Program-made: the position numbers and the translations under genes
Origin: a virus
IMG/VR virus record: IMGVR_UViG_3300046507_000366
Location: 1-48,791 of that record
Length of the DNA: 48,791 bases
Reading direction: 5' to 3' (one strand)
In this document: positions 1-6,387 of the stretch, in pieces
Layout: each line of letters starts with the position of its first letter
Numbering within the stretch: the first letter of the stretch is position 1
The notes under the pieces: model-generated
What the model was told of the DNA's origin: nothing
Databases searched by the model: none
What the model saw: the letters and a program-made list of their open reading frames with translations, nothing else

Positions 1-572
1 TTGGCATGACTGAACCGATACTCCTTTGCTACAGCTCTGAAGCTCGGGCCGTGATGAGTAACGACGATTTTCTTCAGTTCTTTGAAGGTATCTACTCTCA
101 GACACTCTTCTATGAATTTAGTCATGGACTCATGCTGCATGTTGGTCCAATCGGTAGTCAGGCCTGGACACTGCCTGAAATCCGCCATGTAATGCTGAAC
201 GATGTTGGCGTTGATTGGGTTCCACAAATTGGTCCACAACGTTCCGCCAATGAAAATAACACCGTCTATCTGACGATAGTCCTCGTTCAGAATACTTACG
301 TTCTTCATATCAGAGAACTCAGTCTTCAAGTCCTTGACAAGACCCTTGAAATTATTCGAGCCCCAGTATTCATGGTTCCCCGGTACATAAATAATTCTCT
401 GGTGTACATCGGCCAGTGCCCGTTTGAGAAGACGAATGTTGCGATATTCGCACATGTCTCCAGCGAACACTATTACATCTGCTTCAGGGTTGATAATGGA
501 ATGCAAGACTCCATCCCACTTTTCTCCTTCTAGACAATCCAGATGAAGATCTGAAATTGGTTGGACTTTCAA
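1..572 (-). CDS. Calcineurin-like metallophosphoesterase (partial, runs off left edge)
   Basis: Reading the minus strand from a TTG gives 190 residues with the ordered metallophosphoesterase motifs: SDLH (residues 7-10), AGDMCE (D39), GNHEYWG (65-71) and THHGPS (172-177). These supply the metal ligands of the calcineurin-like fold, which hydrolyses phosphomono- or diesters; the substrate is unknown. The start is a TTG four bases after a strong AAGGAGG ribosome-binding site, because no ATG precedes the first motif. The C-terminus lies outside the window. It is divergent from the spike gene, with a TTGGTATAAG promoter-like box at 609-618 between them. The plus-strand open frame over the same bases is only its shadow. 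Confidence 0.88.
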   Translation of the reverse strand, partial: MKVQPISDLHLDCLEGEKWDGVLHSIINPEADVIVFAGDMCEYRNIRLLKRALADVHQRIIYVPGNHEYWGSNNFKGLVKDLKTEFSDMKNVSILNEDYRQIDGVIFIGGTLWTNLWNPINANIVQHYMADFRQCPGLTTDWTNMQHESMTKFIEECLRVDTFKELKKIVVTHHGPSFRAVAKEYRFSHA

Positions 573-608
573 AATACCTCCTTGGGTGTAAAGACTTATT
601 CTATAATA

Positions 609-618
609 CTTATACCAA
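609..618 (-). promoter_or_regulatory. TTGGTATAAG promoter-like box
   Basis: On the minus strand this reads TTGGTATAAG followed by TATTATAG, about 37 bases upstream of the metallophosphoesterase start. It is one of seven near-identical boxes in the window, each upstream of a minus-strand gene. TATAAG resembles a -10 element; no conserved -35 box is visible. Confidence 0.6.
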
Positions 619-633
619 ATTGAGGCATAAATC

Positions 634-1674
634 ATGTTTAACAATCCATCGAAAATTGATAATTCTTTTGATGAAGGCACCGTATCCGAAGTTGATCCAA
701 CCAGAGGATTCTGCAAGGTTAAAACACTTCGTGGACAGAACCTAGACCAGGTTCAGTGGGGTCAGCCGTCAGGTGGCTCTAGCCGTGCTGGCGACCGAGT
801 TACTCCAGTTATGGGGGACCGAGTAGTAGTTATGCACGGACTTGGTTACCCACTAATCCTTGTCTTCTTGCCTCGAACTCAAACTACGGACAGTGCGTTT
901 CCAGTCAATATCGATACTGGATCATTAACAGTAGACACTGGTAACTTTAGCCCTGAAGGCGTTAATGCAATCAATGATACTAACAAGCCAGGCGATTTAG
1001 CTGTAGGAGATCGTGTAATTTCCTCAAGCGGAGGTGGTATACTAGCGGTTCTCCGTGGCGGCTCAATTCTAATGCGAAGCTCAAGATTGGCTGAAATCTT
1101 CCTCTCTAAATGGGATGACGTTGTTCGTATCGTGTCTCGTAACTTCGAGCACTTTACCGATGTCAGTTCAGATATCGTGAAGAATATTAAAGGTCGAGTA
1201 TATCGCTACACTGGATACGCTGCCACAGACAGTGCAGCAAGAATTGAGAACTACGGATACAACTTGTACTACGGTGATGTTGCCTTAGCTCAAGCTGTAA
1301 AGACTAACTATCAAAATGCAGGGGTTCCTCCTGCAATCTCTTCAATTATATTCCGGGAAGAAGTTCCAGCCGGTTCAATGTATAGAATTGTTGATGGAGT
1401 GTCAGGAGCAGTAACTCAAGTAGTTGGTCAAACAAAGATCTACCAAGACGGTACTAAGGTCACGGTTGACTTTGGCGGAAACCATACCGCCACCTGGGAT
1501 GGTTCACAGATCAAACTTGATTACGAAGGGCAACAAACTGTTACACTTAACGGAAGTGTCATTGACCTAAAACATAGTAGTGGTGCCGAAGTCAATCTTA
1601 GTAGTGATGGCGCAAAAACAACGTTTAACGGTCACTTCGTTAATGTCACATCCGGTGGCGTTCAAATGGGATAA
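634..1674 (+). CDS. Baseplate central spike protein (gp5/gpV-like, OB-fold plus beta-helix)
   Basis: A 346-residue protein. The N-terminal ~80 residues (GTVSEVDPTRGFCKVKTLRG, then GDRV...GDRVVVMHG) look like the OB-fold of phage spike proteins such as T4 gp5 or Mu gp45. The C-terminal third is a run of short beta-strand repeats (KIYQDGTKVTVDFGG, ATWDGSQIKLDY, TVTLNGSVIDLKHSSG, TTFNGHFVNVTSGG), typical of a trimeric beta-helix needle. Its role would be membrane piercing at the tail tip, working with the PAAR tip protein encoded near 45.7 kb. No lysozyme domain is present. The glycosyltransferase gene follows after three bases. Family by motif recognition; exact orthology unknown. Confidence 0.72.
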   Translation: MFNNPSKIDNSFDEGTVSEVDPTRGFCKVKTLRGQNLDQVQWGQPSGGSSRAGDRVTPVMGDRVVVMHGLGYPLILVFLPRTQTTDSAFPVNIDTGSLTVDTGNFSPEGVNAINDTNKPGDLAVGDRVISSSGGGILAVLRGGSILMRSSRLAEIFLSKWDDVVRIVSRNFEHFTDVSSDIVKNIKGRVYRYTGYAATDSAARIENYGYNLYYGDVALAQAVKTNYQNAGVPPAISSIIFREEVPAGSMYRIVDGVSGAVTQVVGQTKIYQDGTKVTVDFGGNHTATWDGSQIKLDYEGQQTVTLNGSVIDLKHSSGAEVNLSSDGAKTTFNGHFVNVTSGGVQMG

Positions 1675-1677
1675 TTT

Positions 1678-2844
1678 ATGTTTACTAAATTTTGGAATTG
1701 GCTCGGTTCGCTTTTTGGAAAGAGTCAAACAGATAAAGGAGAGGTTGTGAGAAAGAAGATTCAGTTTATTTTGAAGTATAGAGAGAATTGCTACACAGGT
1801 GAAGATGGTTACTGTAGTACTGGGACGTTGGAAAGTGGGTTGTTTAATAGCGCTCGTTTCATGGTTGATATGCTTAACGATCATCCAGATATGTTTGAAG
1901 CAGAGATCGTGCATGTTGAAGACAACAATGCTATTGACAGAGAAGTCACTCGTTTTAAACCCGATGTCGTAGTCGTTGAAGCCTACTGGGTAGTTCCAGA
2001 GAAGTTCGAAGTTTTACACAAGTTGCATCCGAATGTTAAATGGGTTATTCGTAACCACAGCAAGTCACCATTCCTTGCTAACGAAGGAATTGCTTTTGAT
2101 TGGTCAATGCGTTACACAGACTACAAGAATGTGTACGTTTCTTCAAATGCAGAAAATACGAACAACGAGATTGCTCAGCTAGTGTATAACCATCATGCCG
2201 ATTGGTCACTAAATGAAGCAAAGGAACGTTGCCCGTATCTTCCTAACTACTATCCGATTCAGAAGCTGAAAGCTAACCGTCCAGACTATTGTCCTCGCCA
2301 CAACGAAGTTCATATCGGATGTTTTGGTGCAATCAGACCTCTGAAGAACCATGTAATGCAAGCGCTAGCTGCAATTAAGTTTGCTGATCGTATTGGTAAG
2401 AAGTTGTTTTTCCACATCAATGCTACTCGTCTTGAGAACGCTGGCTCCAACCAGGTACTTAAGAATCTGCGCATGATCTTTAAGGGTATTGATCATGAGC
2501 TTGTTGAGCATGCATGGATGAAGCACGCTGACTTCATCAAACTGATCGGCACAATGGACTTCGGCCTACAAGTATCTTACACCGAAACTTTCAACATTGT
2601 AACTGCCGATCAAGTTTCTCAAGGGGTACCAGTAGTTGTTTCTGCAGAAGTCGATTGGGTAGATGGCTTATTCCATGCGGATCCTAACGATTCTGATGAC
2701 ATTGCAGAGAAGTTGTTTATTGCCAACATCTATGCTCGTGCTCAAGGTTGGGTGTTTAAAAACCACAACAATCTCGATAGATACAATGAGAAGACTGAAA
2801 GGCAGTGGATCCATGTGATTCAACGTCTAACTTCGAAAGACTAA
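1678..2844 (+). CDS. GT-B family glycosyltransferase
   Basis: A 388-residue protein with a GT-B-like layout. The N-terminal domain includes KPDVVVVEAYWV and VIRNHSKSPF. The C-terminal domain starts at IGCFGAIRPLKNHVMQALAA and contains SYTETFNIVTADQVSQGVPVV, which resembles the E-x7-E nucleotide-sugar region of GT4-type enzymes. It probably transfers a sugar to phage DNA, virion protein or host envelope glycan; the substrate cannot be read from sequence. A short amphipathic N-terminus (MFTKFWNWLGSLFG) may associate with membrane. It appears co-transcribed with the spike gene and ends directly at a strong terminator. Confidence 0.7.
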   Translation: MFTKFWNWLGSLFGKSQTDKGEVVRKKIQFILKYRENCYTGEDGYCSTGTLESGLFNSARFMVDMLNDHPDMFEAEIVHVEDNNAIDREVTRFKPDVVVVEAYWVVPEKFEVLHKLHPNVKWVIRNHSKSPFLANEGIAFDWSMRYTDYKNVYVSSNAENTNNEIAQLVYNHHADWSLNEAKERCPYLPNYYPIQKLKANRPDYCPRHNEVHIGCFGAIRPLKNHVMQALAAIKFADRIGKKLFFHINATRLENAGSNQVLKNLRMIFKGIDHELVEHAWMKHADFIKLIGTMDFGLQVSYTETFNIVTADQVSQGVPVVVSAEVDWVDGLFHADPNDSDDIAEKLFIANIYARAQGWVFKNHNNLDRYNEKTERQWIHVIQRLTSKD

Positions 2845-2876
2845 AAAAAGCCGGGTTCAACCCCGGCTTTCTCTTT
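2843..2876 (+). terminator. Rho-independent terminator after glycosyltransferase
   Basis: AAAGCCGGG / CCCGGCTTT perfect 9-bp stem with a 6-base loop, preceded by an A-run and followed by TTTCTCTTTT. The A-run could let it act on minus-strand RNA too. Confidence 0.85.
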
Positions 2877-2883
2877 TCTGTTC

Positions 2884-2970
2884 CTAAGAAGTTATCATGG
2901 GTACTACGTTCATTTCATTGCAGTATACGAGTCCACCTACTGCACCGAGGTGTGGAATTATGCGGTCCAT
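2884..2970 (-). CDS. Possible 28-residue small protein downstream of the RT gene
   Basis: The minus strand holds an ATG five bases after GGGAGAG, then 28 codons (begins MDRIIPHLGAVGG, ends NVVPMITS) to TAG. The ribosome-binding site is good. The frame, however, lies inside a strongly paired region that may be an RNA, so coding is uncertain. No family recognised. The 2876-3154 stretch holds no other convincing gene. Confidence 0.3.
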   Translation of the reverse strand: MDRIIPHLGAVGGLVYCNEMNVVPMITS

Positions 2971-3013
2971 TTCAACTCTCCCTGTCTATACTACGGTTAA
3001 GAATAACTTCTTA
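2885..3013 (-). ncRNA. Candidate structured RNA closed by an 11-bp inverted repeat
   Basis: TAAGAAGTTAT at 2885-2895 is exactly complementary to ATAACTTCTTA at 3003-3013. Inside lie a GCAGTA/TACTGC stem (2920-2942) and a bulged TCCACCT/AGGTGTGGA stem (2931-2955 region). Just outside are a TACTAC-G-GTAGTA near-palindrome (3012-3024) and a 7-bp AGTTCTT/AAGAACT hairpin (about 3052-3074). The layout recalls the a1/a2 pairing that closes retron msr-msd RNA. Retron RNAs usually lie upstream of the RT gene, whereas this lies downstream, so the assignment is tentative. Confidence 0.35.
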
Positions 3014-3154
3014 CTACGGTAGTACGGGCCAAGCTCCGGAAGCAGACTACAGTTCTTTTACCCAGAAGAACTAGTCAGAAAAAACTGGCAAGTCTTTCGT
3101 AATGGCGGATACGATTAACTTACGGTGTTTCAGAGTCTAACGACATAAATACTT

Positions 3155-4174
3155 TTACGTTTCCTCTGCGACGATAGGATCGCTTTCTTGCTTGCCCATA
3201 TCGATTTGTCTTAGCTTTGATTTCAAACGAGCACCAGCTGTGGGATTCAGCTGACTGAACCAGTTCAATCGCCCCATTAGTTTACTGTAGAACAACTCTG
3301 CACTGATACCGGATCTAGCGGCCTCCGCTTCGACACCGTTCTTGTTGCAGTTGTAAACCATAGCCCTGAGTTTGTTACGCTCAGATTTTTGCAGATTGAC
3401 CTTGACGTTCACAACGGCTCCGCATACATATTGCCGTTGGAAATAGCGCATAACCTTGGTCTTCGACTTATTGACTCTGAATCGATAGCGTCCAACTTCG
3501 GTTGATACTTTCTGAAGAATCTTTCCAACAATACCTTTCCCTAACTTCTCTCGCGTCTCTGCATCCATCGAGATTGTGATGTCGTCAGCATAGATGCTGA
3601 GCGTCAGATTGTTCTCATCACAGAACTCTTTGATAGCAGGCCCGAATGTCAGTGCAGTAATGATGTTACTGATCTTTGGACTGGTCAATGCTCCTTGTGG
3701 GACGAATGACTCATAAGTACAAAGTTCTGACAGAGTTCTAGCTGGTGCTTGGCTGAAGCCAAGATGCTGGAACAAATCGAAAAGCTGGTATTGCTTGATA
3801 GAAGTGAAAAAATCTTCTAAGTCGATACTCACGACCATATCCTTGCCCACATGGCTTTCGGCCATCTTCGGAATACTCTTGCCCTTCTCAAAGGCATGGA
3901 CGTACTCCGGAACCTCAATTTTATTCAGTATCTGGGTTAGGATCTTATACTGAACAACACGCATCAAGCTATCAGGATTGTGCAGGATCCGATATCTCGT
4001 AATCGGTCCCCTCTTTCGCAGAGAAAGAATCGAGTAGTGCTCCGATTTGTTCTTCCCAAGCAGCGTTAGCATCTTCGAGGATTTCCATCGAAGCTTCTCC
4101 GCCAGGTCTTTGTTCGACTGGATGCTGAAGGGTTTCACGTAGGGACTTAATACTAGTGGTTCCTGACTTTCCAT
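3155..4174 (-). CDS. Retron-type reverse transcriptase
   Basis: A 339-residue RT with the retron-group motif order: HAFEKGKSI then MAESH (93-108, matching the usual NAxxH), SIDLEDFFTSI (D118), VPQGALTSPKISN (158-170), the catalytic YADDITIS (195-202), and YVCGAVVN (249-256) in place of the retron VTG. The QGALTSP motif differs from the QGxxxSQ of diversity-generating RTs, and there is no maturase or endonuclease domain as in group II introns. It would make cDNA from a partner RNA, usually in anti-phage defence; in a phage it may serve inter-phage exclusion. The first ~68 codons overlap the preceding gene in another frame. Downstream is a structured region that could be its RNA. Confidence 0.85.
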   Translation of the reverse strand: MESQEPLVLSPYVKPFSIQSNKDLAEKLRWKSSKMLTLLGKNKSEHYSILSLRKRGPITRYRILHNPDSLMRVVQYKILTQILNKIEVPEYVHAFEKGKSIPKMAESHVGKDMVVSIDLEDFFTSIKQYQLFDLFQHLGFSQAPARTLSELCTYESFVPQGALTSPKISNIITALTFGPAIKEFCDENNLTLSIYADDITISMDAETREKLGKGIVGKILQKVSTEVGRYRFRVNKSKTKVMRYFQRQYVCGAVVNVKVNLQKSERNKLRAMVYNCNKNGVEAEAARSGISAELFYSKLMGRLNWFSQLNPTAGARLKSKLRQIDMGKQESDPIVAEET

Positions 4175-4469
4175 TTACTTTTTCTCTTTTAGGTACTGCA
4201 ACTTCTCGTGATTTCCGAATTACTTGACGCATAAGATCTTGAGTAGTTACGTGGTAGGGCTTCTTCCCTACGATCACGATACCTTCCATCAAGACTGGTG
4301 GTGCCTTTTCGAACCGAATAATACTATCCTCAGCCGTGAACGGCTTTACTTTGATTGGATAGTAGTTATACAGAAGTCCTGTTTTCACAAGGTAATAGTT
4401 ATCCTTGATATCCAGGCTGGCAGATGACATCTTTGGAACATTCCTCGAACTAGCGGATAGTATATCCAT
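3972..4469 (-). CDS. Unknown protein overlapping the RT start
   Basis: A 165-residue protein with no family recognised. Its last ~68 codons overlap the RT start in a different frame, and both frames look protein-like there (acidic stretch EDANAAWEEQIGALLDSF here; conserved RT N-terminus in the other). An alternative start at MSSASLDIKDNYYLV has a GAGGAA site about ten bases upstream and may be the true one. It lies between the 42-residue peptide and the RT, so it could be an accessory protein of a retron-like unit. Long out-of-frame overlaps suggest translational coupling or a frameshift fusion. Confidence 0.6.
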   Translation of the reverse strand: MDILSASSRNVPKMSSASLDIKDNYYLVKTGLLYNYYPIKVKPFTAEDSIIRFEKAPPVLMEGIVIVGKKPYHVTTQDLMRQVIRKSREVAVPKREKVNGKSGTTSIKSLRETLQHPVEQRPGGEASMEILEDANAAWEEQIGALLDSFSAKEGTDYEISDPAQS

Positions 4470-4487
4470 GTTGCATCCGAATTTAGT

Positions 4488-4506
4488 GTAGGTAGTTTCT
4501 ACCTAC
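4488..4506 (-). promoter_or_regulatory. Perfect 8-bp hairpin in the leader of the RT-associated gene
   Basis: GTAGGTAG-TTT-CTACCTAC is a perfect 8-bp stem with a 3-base loop, ending 19 bases before the downstream start codon. There is no T-run, so it is not a typical terminator. It could be an RNA-processing site, a translational control hairpin or part of a retron RNA. Confidence 0.5.
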
Positions 4507-4533
4507 GGTTTCTAAAAGAGCTAAGCGAAAAGG

Positions 4534-4662
4534 TTAATATGCTTCGTTATCGCTCAGCTTAGTTGCGAAGTCATCAAGCATATCCATAACGCGGTTAACG
4601 ATACGGAGTGCAATCTTGACGACCCTAACAACCATGACGAGCTTCTTTAGGAATTTACCCAT
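4534..4662 (-). CDS. 42-residue basic amphipathic peptide
   Basis: Read on the minus strand from an ATG preceded by AGGAGAG with good spacing. The product starts MGKFLKKLVMVVRVVKIALR and ends in an acidic tail (DMLDDFATKLSDNEAY). The first ~28 residues alternate basic and hydrophobic residues like a membrane-active helix. It is the first gene after the TTGGTATAAG box at 4745-4754 and precedes the two RT-region genes. Function unknown; a toxin-like or membrane-associated effector of the RT unit is one guess. Confidence 0.65.
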   Translation of the reverse strand: MGKFLKKLVMVVRVVKIALRIVNRVMDMLDDFATKLSDNEAY

Positions 4663-4744
4663 AGCGATCTCTCCTGATTAGTCTGTAGGCTTGACTAAAA
4701 AGATTGGTCGCTGCTTCCGGAGTAGGGTAGTGCCCTGTAAGATG

Positions 4745-4754
4745 CTTATACCAA
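4745..4754 (-). promoter_or_regulatory. TTGGTATAAG promoter-like box for the RT operon
   Basis: Minus strand reads TTTTGGTATAAGCATC about 83 bases upstream of the 42-residue peptide gene and just downstream of the terminator that ends the previous minus-strand gene. This places it as the start of a separate transcription unit (42-aa peptide, 165-aa protein, RT). Confidence 0.6.
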
Positions 4755-4775
4755 AAGTCTAGATTTTGTTGAGGC

Positions 4776-4803
4776 TAAAAACAAGGCTTTACCGGCCTCG
4801 TTT
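4776..4803 (-). terminator. Terminator after the L7/L12-domain gene
   Basis: On the minus strand, AAACGAGGC pairs with GCCTTGTTT (one G-T pair) around a 7-base loop, followed by TTTTT. It sits eight bases after the stop of the L7/L12-like gene. Confidence 0.7.
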
Positions 4804-4811
4804 CTTTACTA

Positions 4812-5102
4812 CTACACCGCAAAGCCCGTGCATCGCATGTGAACTTCCCACAGTGCGTCCATAGCATCCTTGGCTTCTTTGAGCCCAATACCTTTAACTT
4901 CACGAAGGAGCTTGATGGCTCGCACCCTGTCAGGAGCTTGGCTGTCTCTGTACTCCAATTTCCAAACATGGAGTATCTGCTCGACAAGCCAGTTAGGCAG
5001 TTCTATTGGTTGCGGCTGTCGTGGCATCTTTTCGGGAATGATTTGGAACTCAACACGGTGAGTTTTGGTATCGTCATCTTTGATCAGTACAGGCTTGAAC
5101 AT
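4812..5102 (-). CDS. Ribosomal protein L7/L12 C-terminal-domain protein
   Basis: A 96-residue protein. Its second half, RAIKLLREVKGIGLKEAKDAMDAL, closely resembles the L7/L12 C-terminal signature (IKxVREaTGLGLKEAKDLVE), which in bacteria contacts translation factors. The first half (residues 1-60) is unrelated to the L7/L12 N-terminal dimerisation domain. Known family fact: the domain recruits GTPase factors or binds partners. Inference: the phage protein may mimic or modulate the ribosomal stalk. It is a single-gene unit with its own promoter box upstream and a terminator downstream. Confidence 0.7.
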   Translation of the reverse strand: MFKPVLIKDDDTKTHRVEFQIIPEKMPRQPQPIELPNWLVEQILHVWKLEYRDSQAPDRVRAIKLLREVKGIGLKEAKDAMDALWEVHMRCTGFAV

Positions 5103-5147
5103 GGTCTTATAGGTCCTTAAAAAAAGATTATGGTTATTCGTACTTTA

Positions 5148-5157
5148 CTTATACCAA
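5148..5157 (-). promoter_or_regulatory. TTGGTATAAG promoter-like box for the L7/L12-domain gene
   Basis: Minus strand reads AAGTTGGTATAAGTAAAG, about 46 bases upstream of the L7/L12-like start and downstream of the preceding gene's terminator. Confidence 0.6.
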
Positions 5158-5175
5158 CTTGTATATTCAAAATGT

Positions 5176-5196
5176 AAAACGGGGCTCAAGGCCCCG
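5176..5196 (-). terminator. Terminator after the 112-residue unknown gene
   Basis: On the minus strand CGGGGC-CTTGA-GCCCCG forms a perfect 6-bp GC stem followed by TTTT, six bases after the stop codon of the gene at 5202. Confidence 0.8.
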
Positions 5197-5201
5197 CTAA
5201 G

Positions 5202-5540
5202 TTACTCCAACCAGCCTCGTAATTTGAGTTCTGATGTCAGCCAGTTATATGCTTCTGTGACTACTCTTCCGTAATCTTCGATGTAGTCTGCATCATCTGA
5301 TCCAGGGCCAAAGGTAAAATCTCTTCCTTCGAATACGAAGTAGCCTATCTCAGGTAGACGGTCGAACCAAGAGGAGACCCTAGAAAGATAGAAGTGTTTA
5401 CTGGTTTCCCACTGTACGAGCGTAGTATCTTCCGGAGGTCCTCCAAGTACATTCTGGATGAGTCCGTCAAAGATAGTTACGAGTTCGAAGTGGTGATCAA
5501 CCCTGATTACCTGCAATTGGTCTTCCAACTTTGTTTCCAT
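5202..5540 (-). CDS. Unknown 112-residue acidic protein
   Basis: No family recognised. The protein is acidic and rich in aromatic residues (SSWFDRLPEIGYFVFEGRDFTFG, DDADYIEDYG), with no membrane segment or cysteine cluster. Its start is followed by METKLEDQLQV. It forms its own unit, with a TTGGTATAAG box 53 bases upstream and a strong terminator after the stop. It is the last gene before the large palindrome and reads away from it. Confidence 0.6.
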   Translation of the reverse strand: METKLEDQLQVIRVDHHFELVTIFDGLIQNVLGGPPEDTTLVQWETSKHFYLSRVSSWFDRLPEIGYFVFEGRDFTFGPGSDDADYIEDYGRVVTEAYNWLTSELKLRGWLE

Positions 5541-5592
5541 ATAGTTTTTTTACCGGGTTGGTTGAAGGGAACTACGGGGTGTTACTATTCTT

Positions 5593-5602
5593 CTTATACC
5601 AA
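5593..5602 (-). promoter_or_regulatory. TTGGTATAAG promoter-like box at the palindrome edge
   Basis: Minus strand reads TTTTTGGTATAAGAAGAAT upstream of the 112-residue gene. It lies immediately outside the TGTCCA-box array, so a protein bound to the array could influence this promoter. Confidence 0.55.
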
Positions 5603-5624
5603 AAACTGGACTTTCAGATCCATG

Positions 5625-6197
5625 TGTCCAGTTTTGTCCAAAAGTGTCCAGTTTTGTCCAAAAGTGTCCAGTTTCTTCGAAAACCTGAAACCCAAGCCCA
5701 GTAAGGGTTTGCGGCCGACGTGTCCAGTGTGTCCAATTTCTCTAAAAAAAACTGGACAGCTGAAACCCAAGCCCAGTAAGGCTTTGAGGGGATTTGTCCA
5801 GTTTTTTCGCCTTTTTTCCAAAAACCATACCTCACTTTCTTTTTGACTAAATAAAAAACAAAAAAGGAAAAACTTAGGGTTCACCCTAACAGTCCAGAAA
5901 TATGGGGGTACTATATATATATTTATATTTGAACTTTTAAAAAATATATTTATATATAAGAGAATGTGTTTTCTATTTTGCTTATTTTTTATTTGTAAAA
6001 GGAAGTGAGGTATGGTTTTTCCAAAATCTTCAAAAAAACTGGACAAAATCGCTGTGAGCCTTATTCCGTATGGGTTTGAGCCTGTCCAGTTTTTTATTTG
6101 AAAATTGGACAGACTGGACACACCGCCCGCAAAGCCTTACCCAGTAAGGATCTCAGCCTTTTGAAGAAACTGGACACTTTTGGACAAAACTGGACAC
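5625..6197. repeat. ~550-bp palindromic array of TGTCCA boxes around an AT-rich core (candidate replication or partition locus)
   Basis: TGTCCA starts at 5625, 5635, 5645, 5655, 5665, 5721, 5730 and 5795, with its reverse TGGACA at 5753. On the right, TGGACA starts at 6040, 6106, 6115, 6171, 6181 and 6191, and TGTCCA at 6083. Nearly all pairs mirror exactly about position 5920.5. Two arms are perfect: 35 bp (5644-5678 with 6163-6197) and 18 bp (5820-5837 with 6003-6020). The centre is a TA-rich run (about 5909-5960). Five left boxes are spaced exactly 10 bp apart, so they lie on one face of the helix. Copies of a CCCAGTAAGG-like element lie in both arms. Symmetric boxes with an easily melted centre suggest an origin; a centromere-like site is an alternative. 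The 5541-6387 stretch holds no convincing gene. Confidence 0.75.
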
Positions 6198-6387
6198 GTG
6201 TCTTTTGGCGATGTTTTAGCGAAGCCTTGCTAGAGGTCATACTAACCCTAGGATTGGATTACAGCCTCTAGGAGCCTCTGGGAGGGGTAGATAGGTAGCC
6301 GAGTAGCCGATGACTCTAGAAAGGGCTTAAAACGGCTCTAATAAGGTCTGAATCTTTTAACGTAAAATCGTTGACAGAAGAGACCGA

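Noticed and set aside
6-533. Plus-strand 175-codon open frame at the left edge
   Set aside because: The minus strand over the same bases encodes a metallophosphoesterase with all main motifs; the plus frame has no recognisable features and no ribosome-binding site.
3155-4174. Diversity-generating retroelement or group II intron RT
   Set aside because: The RT has QGALTSP rather than the QGxxxSQ motif of diversity-generating RTs, no template/variable repeat pair was noticed nearby, and there is no maturase domain or intron RNA.
5394-6121. Several open frames on both strands across the palindrome
   Set aside because: They arise from the repeated TGTCCA/TGGACA arms and AT-rich core, have repetitive CPV/SKN-type sequence, and lack ribosome-binding sites.
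5625-6197. CRISPR array
   Set aside because: Repeats are short, 10-20 bp, mirror-arranged and without unique spacers of regular length.
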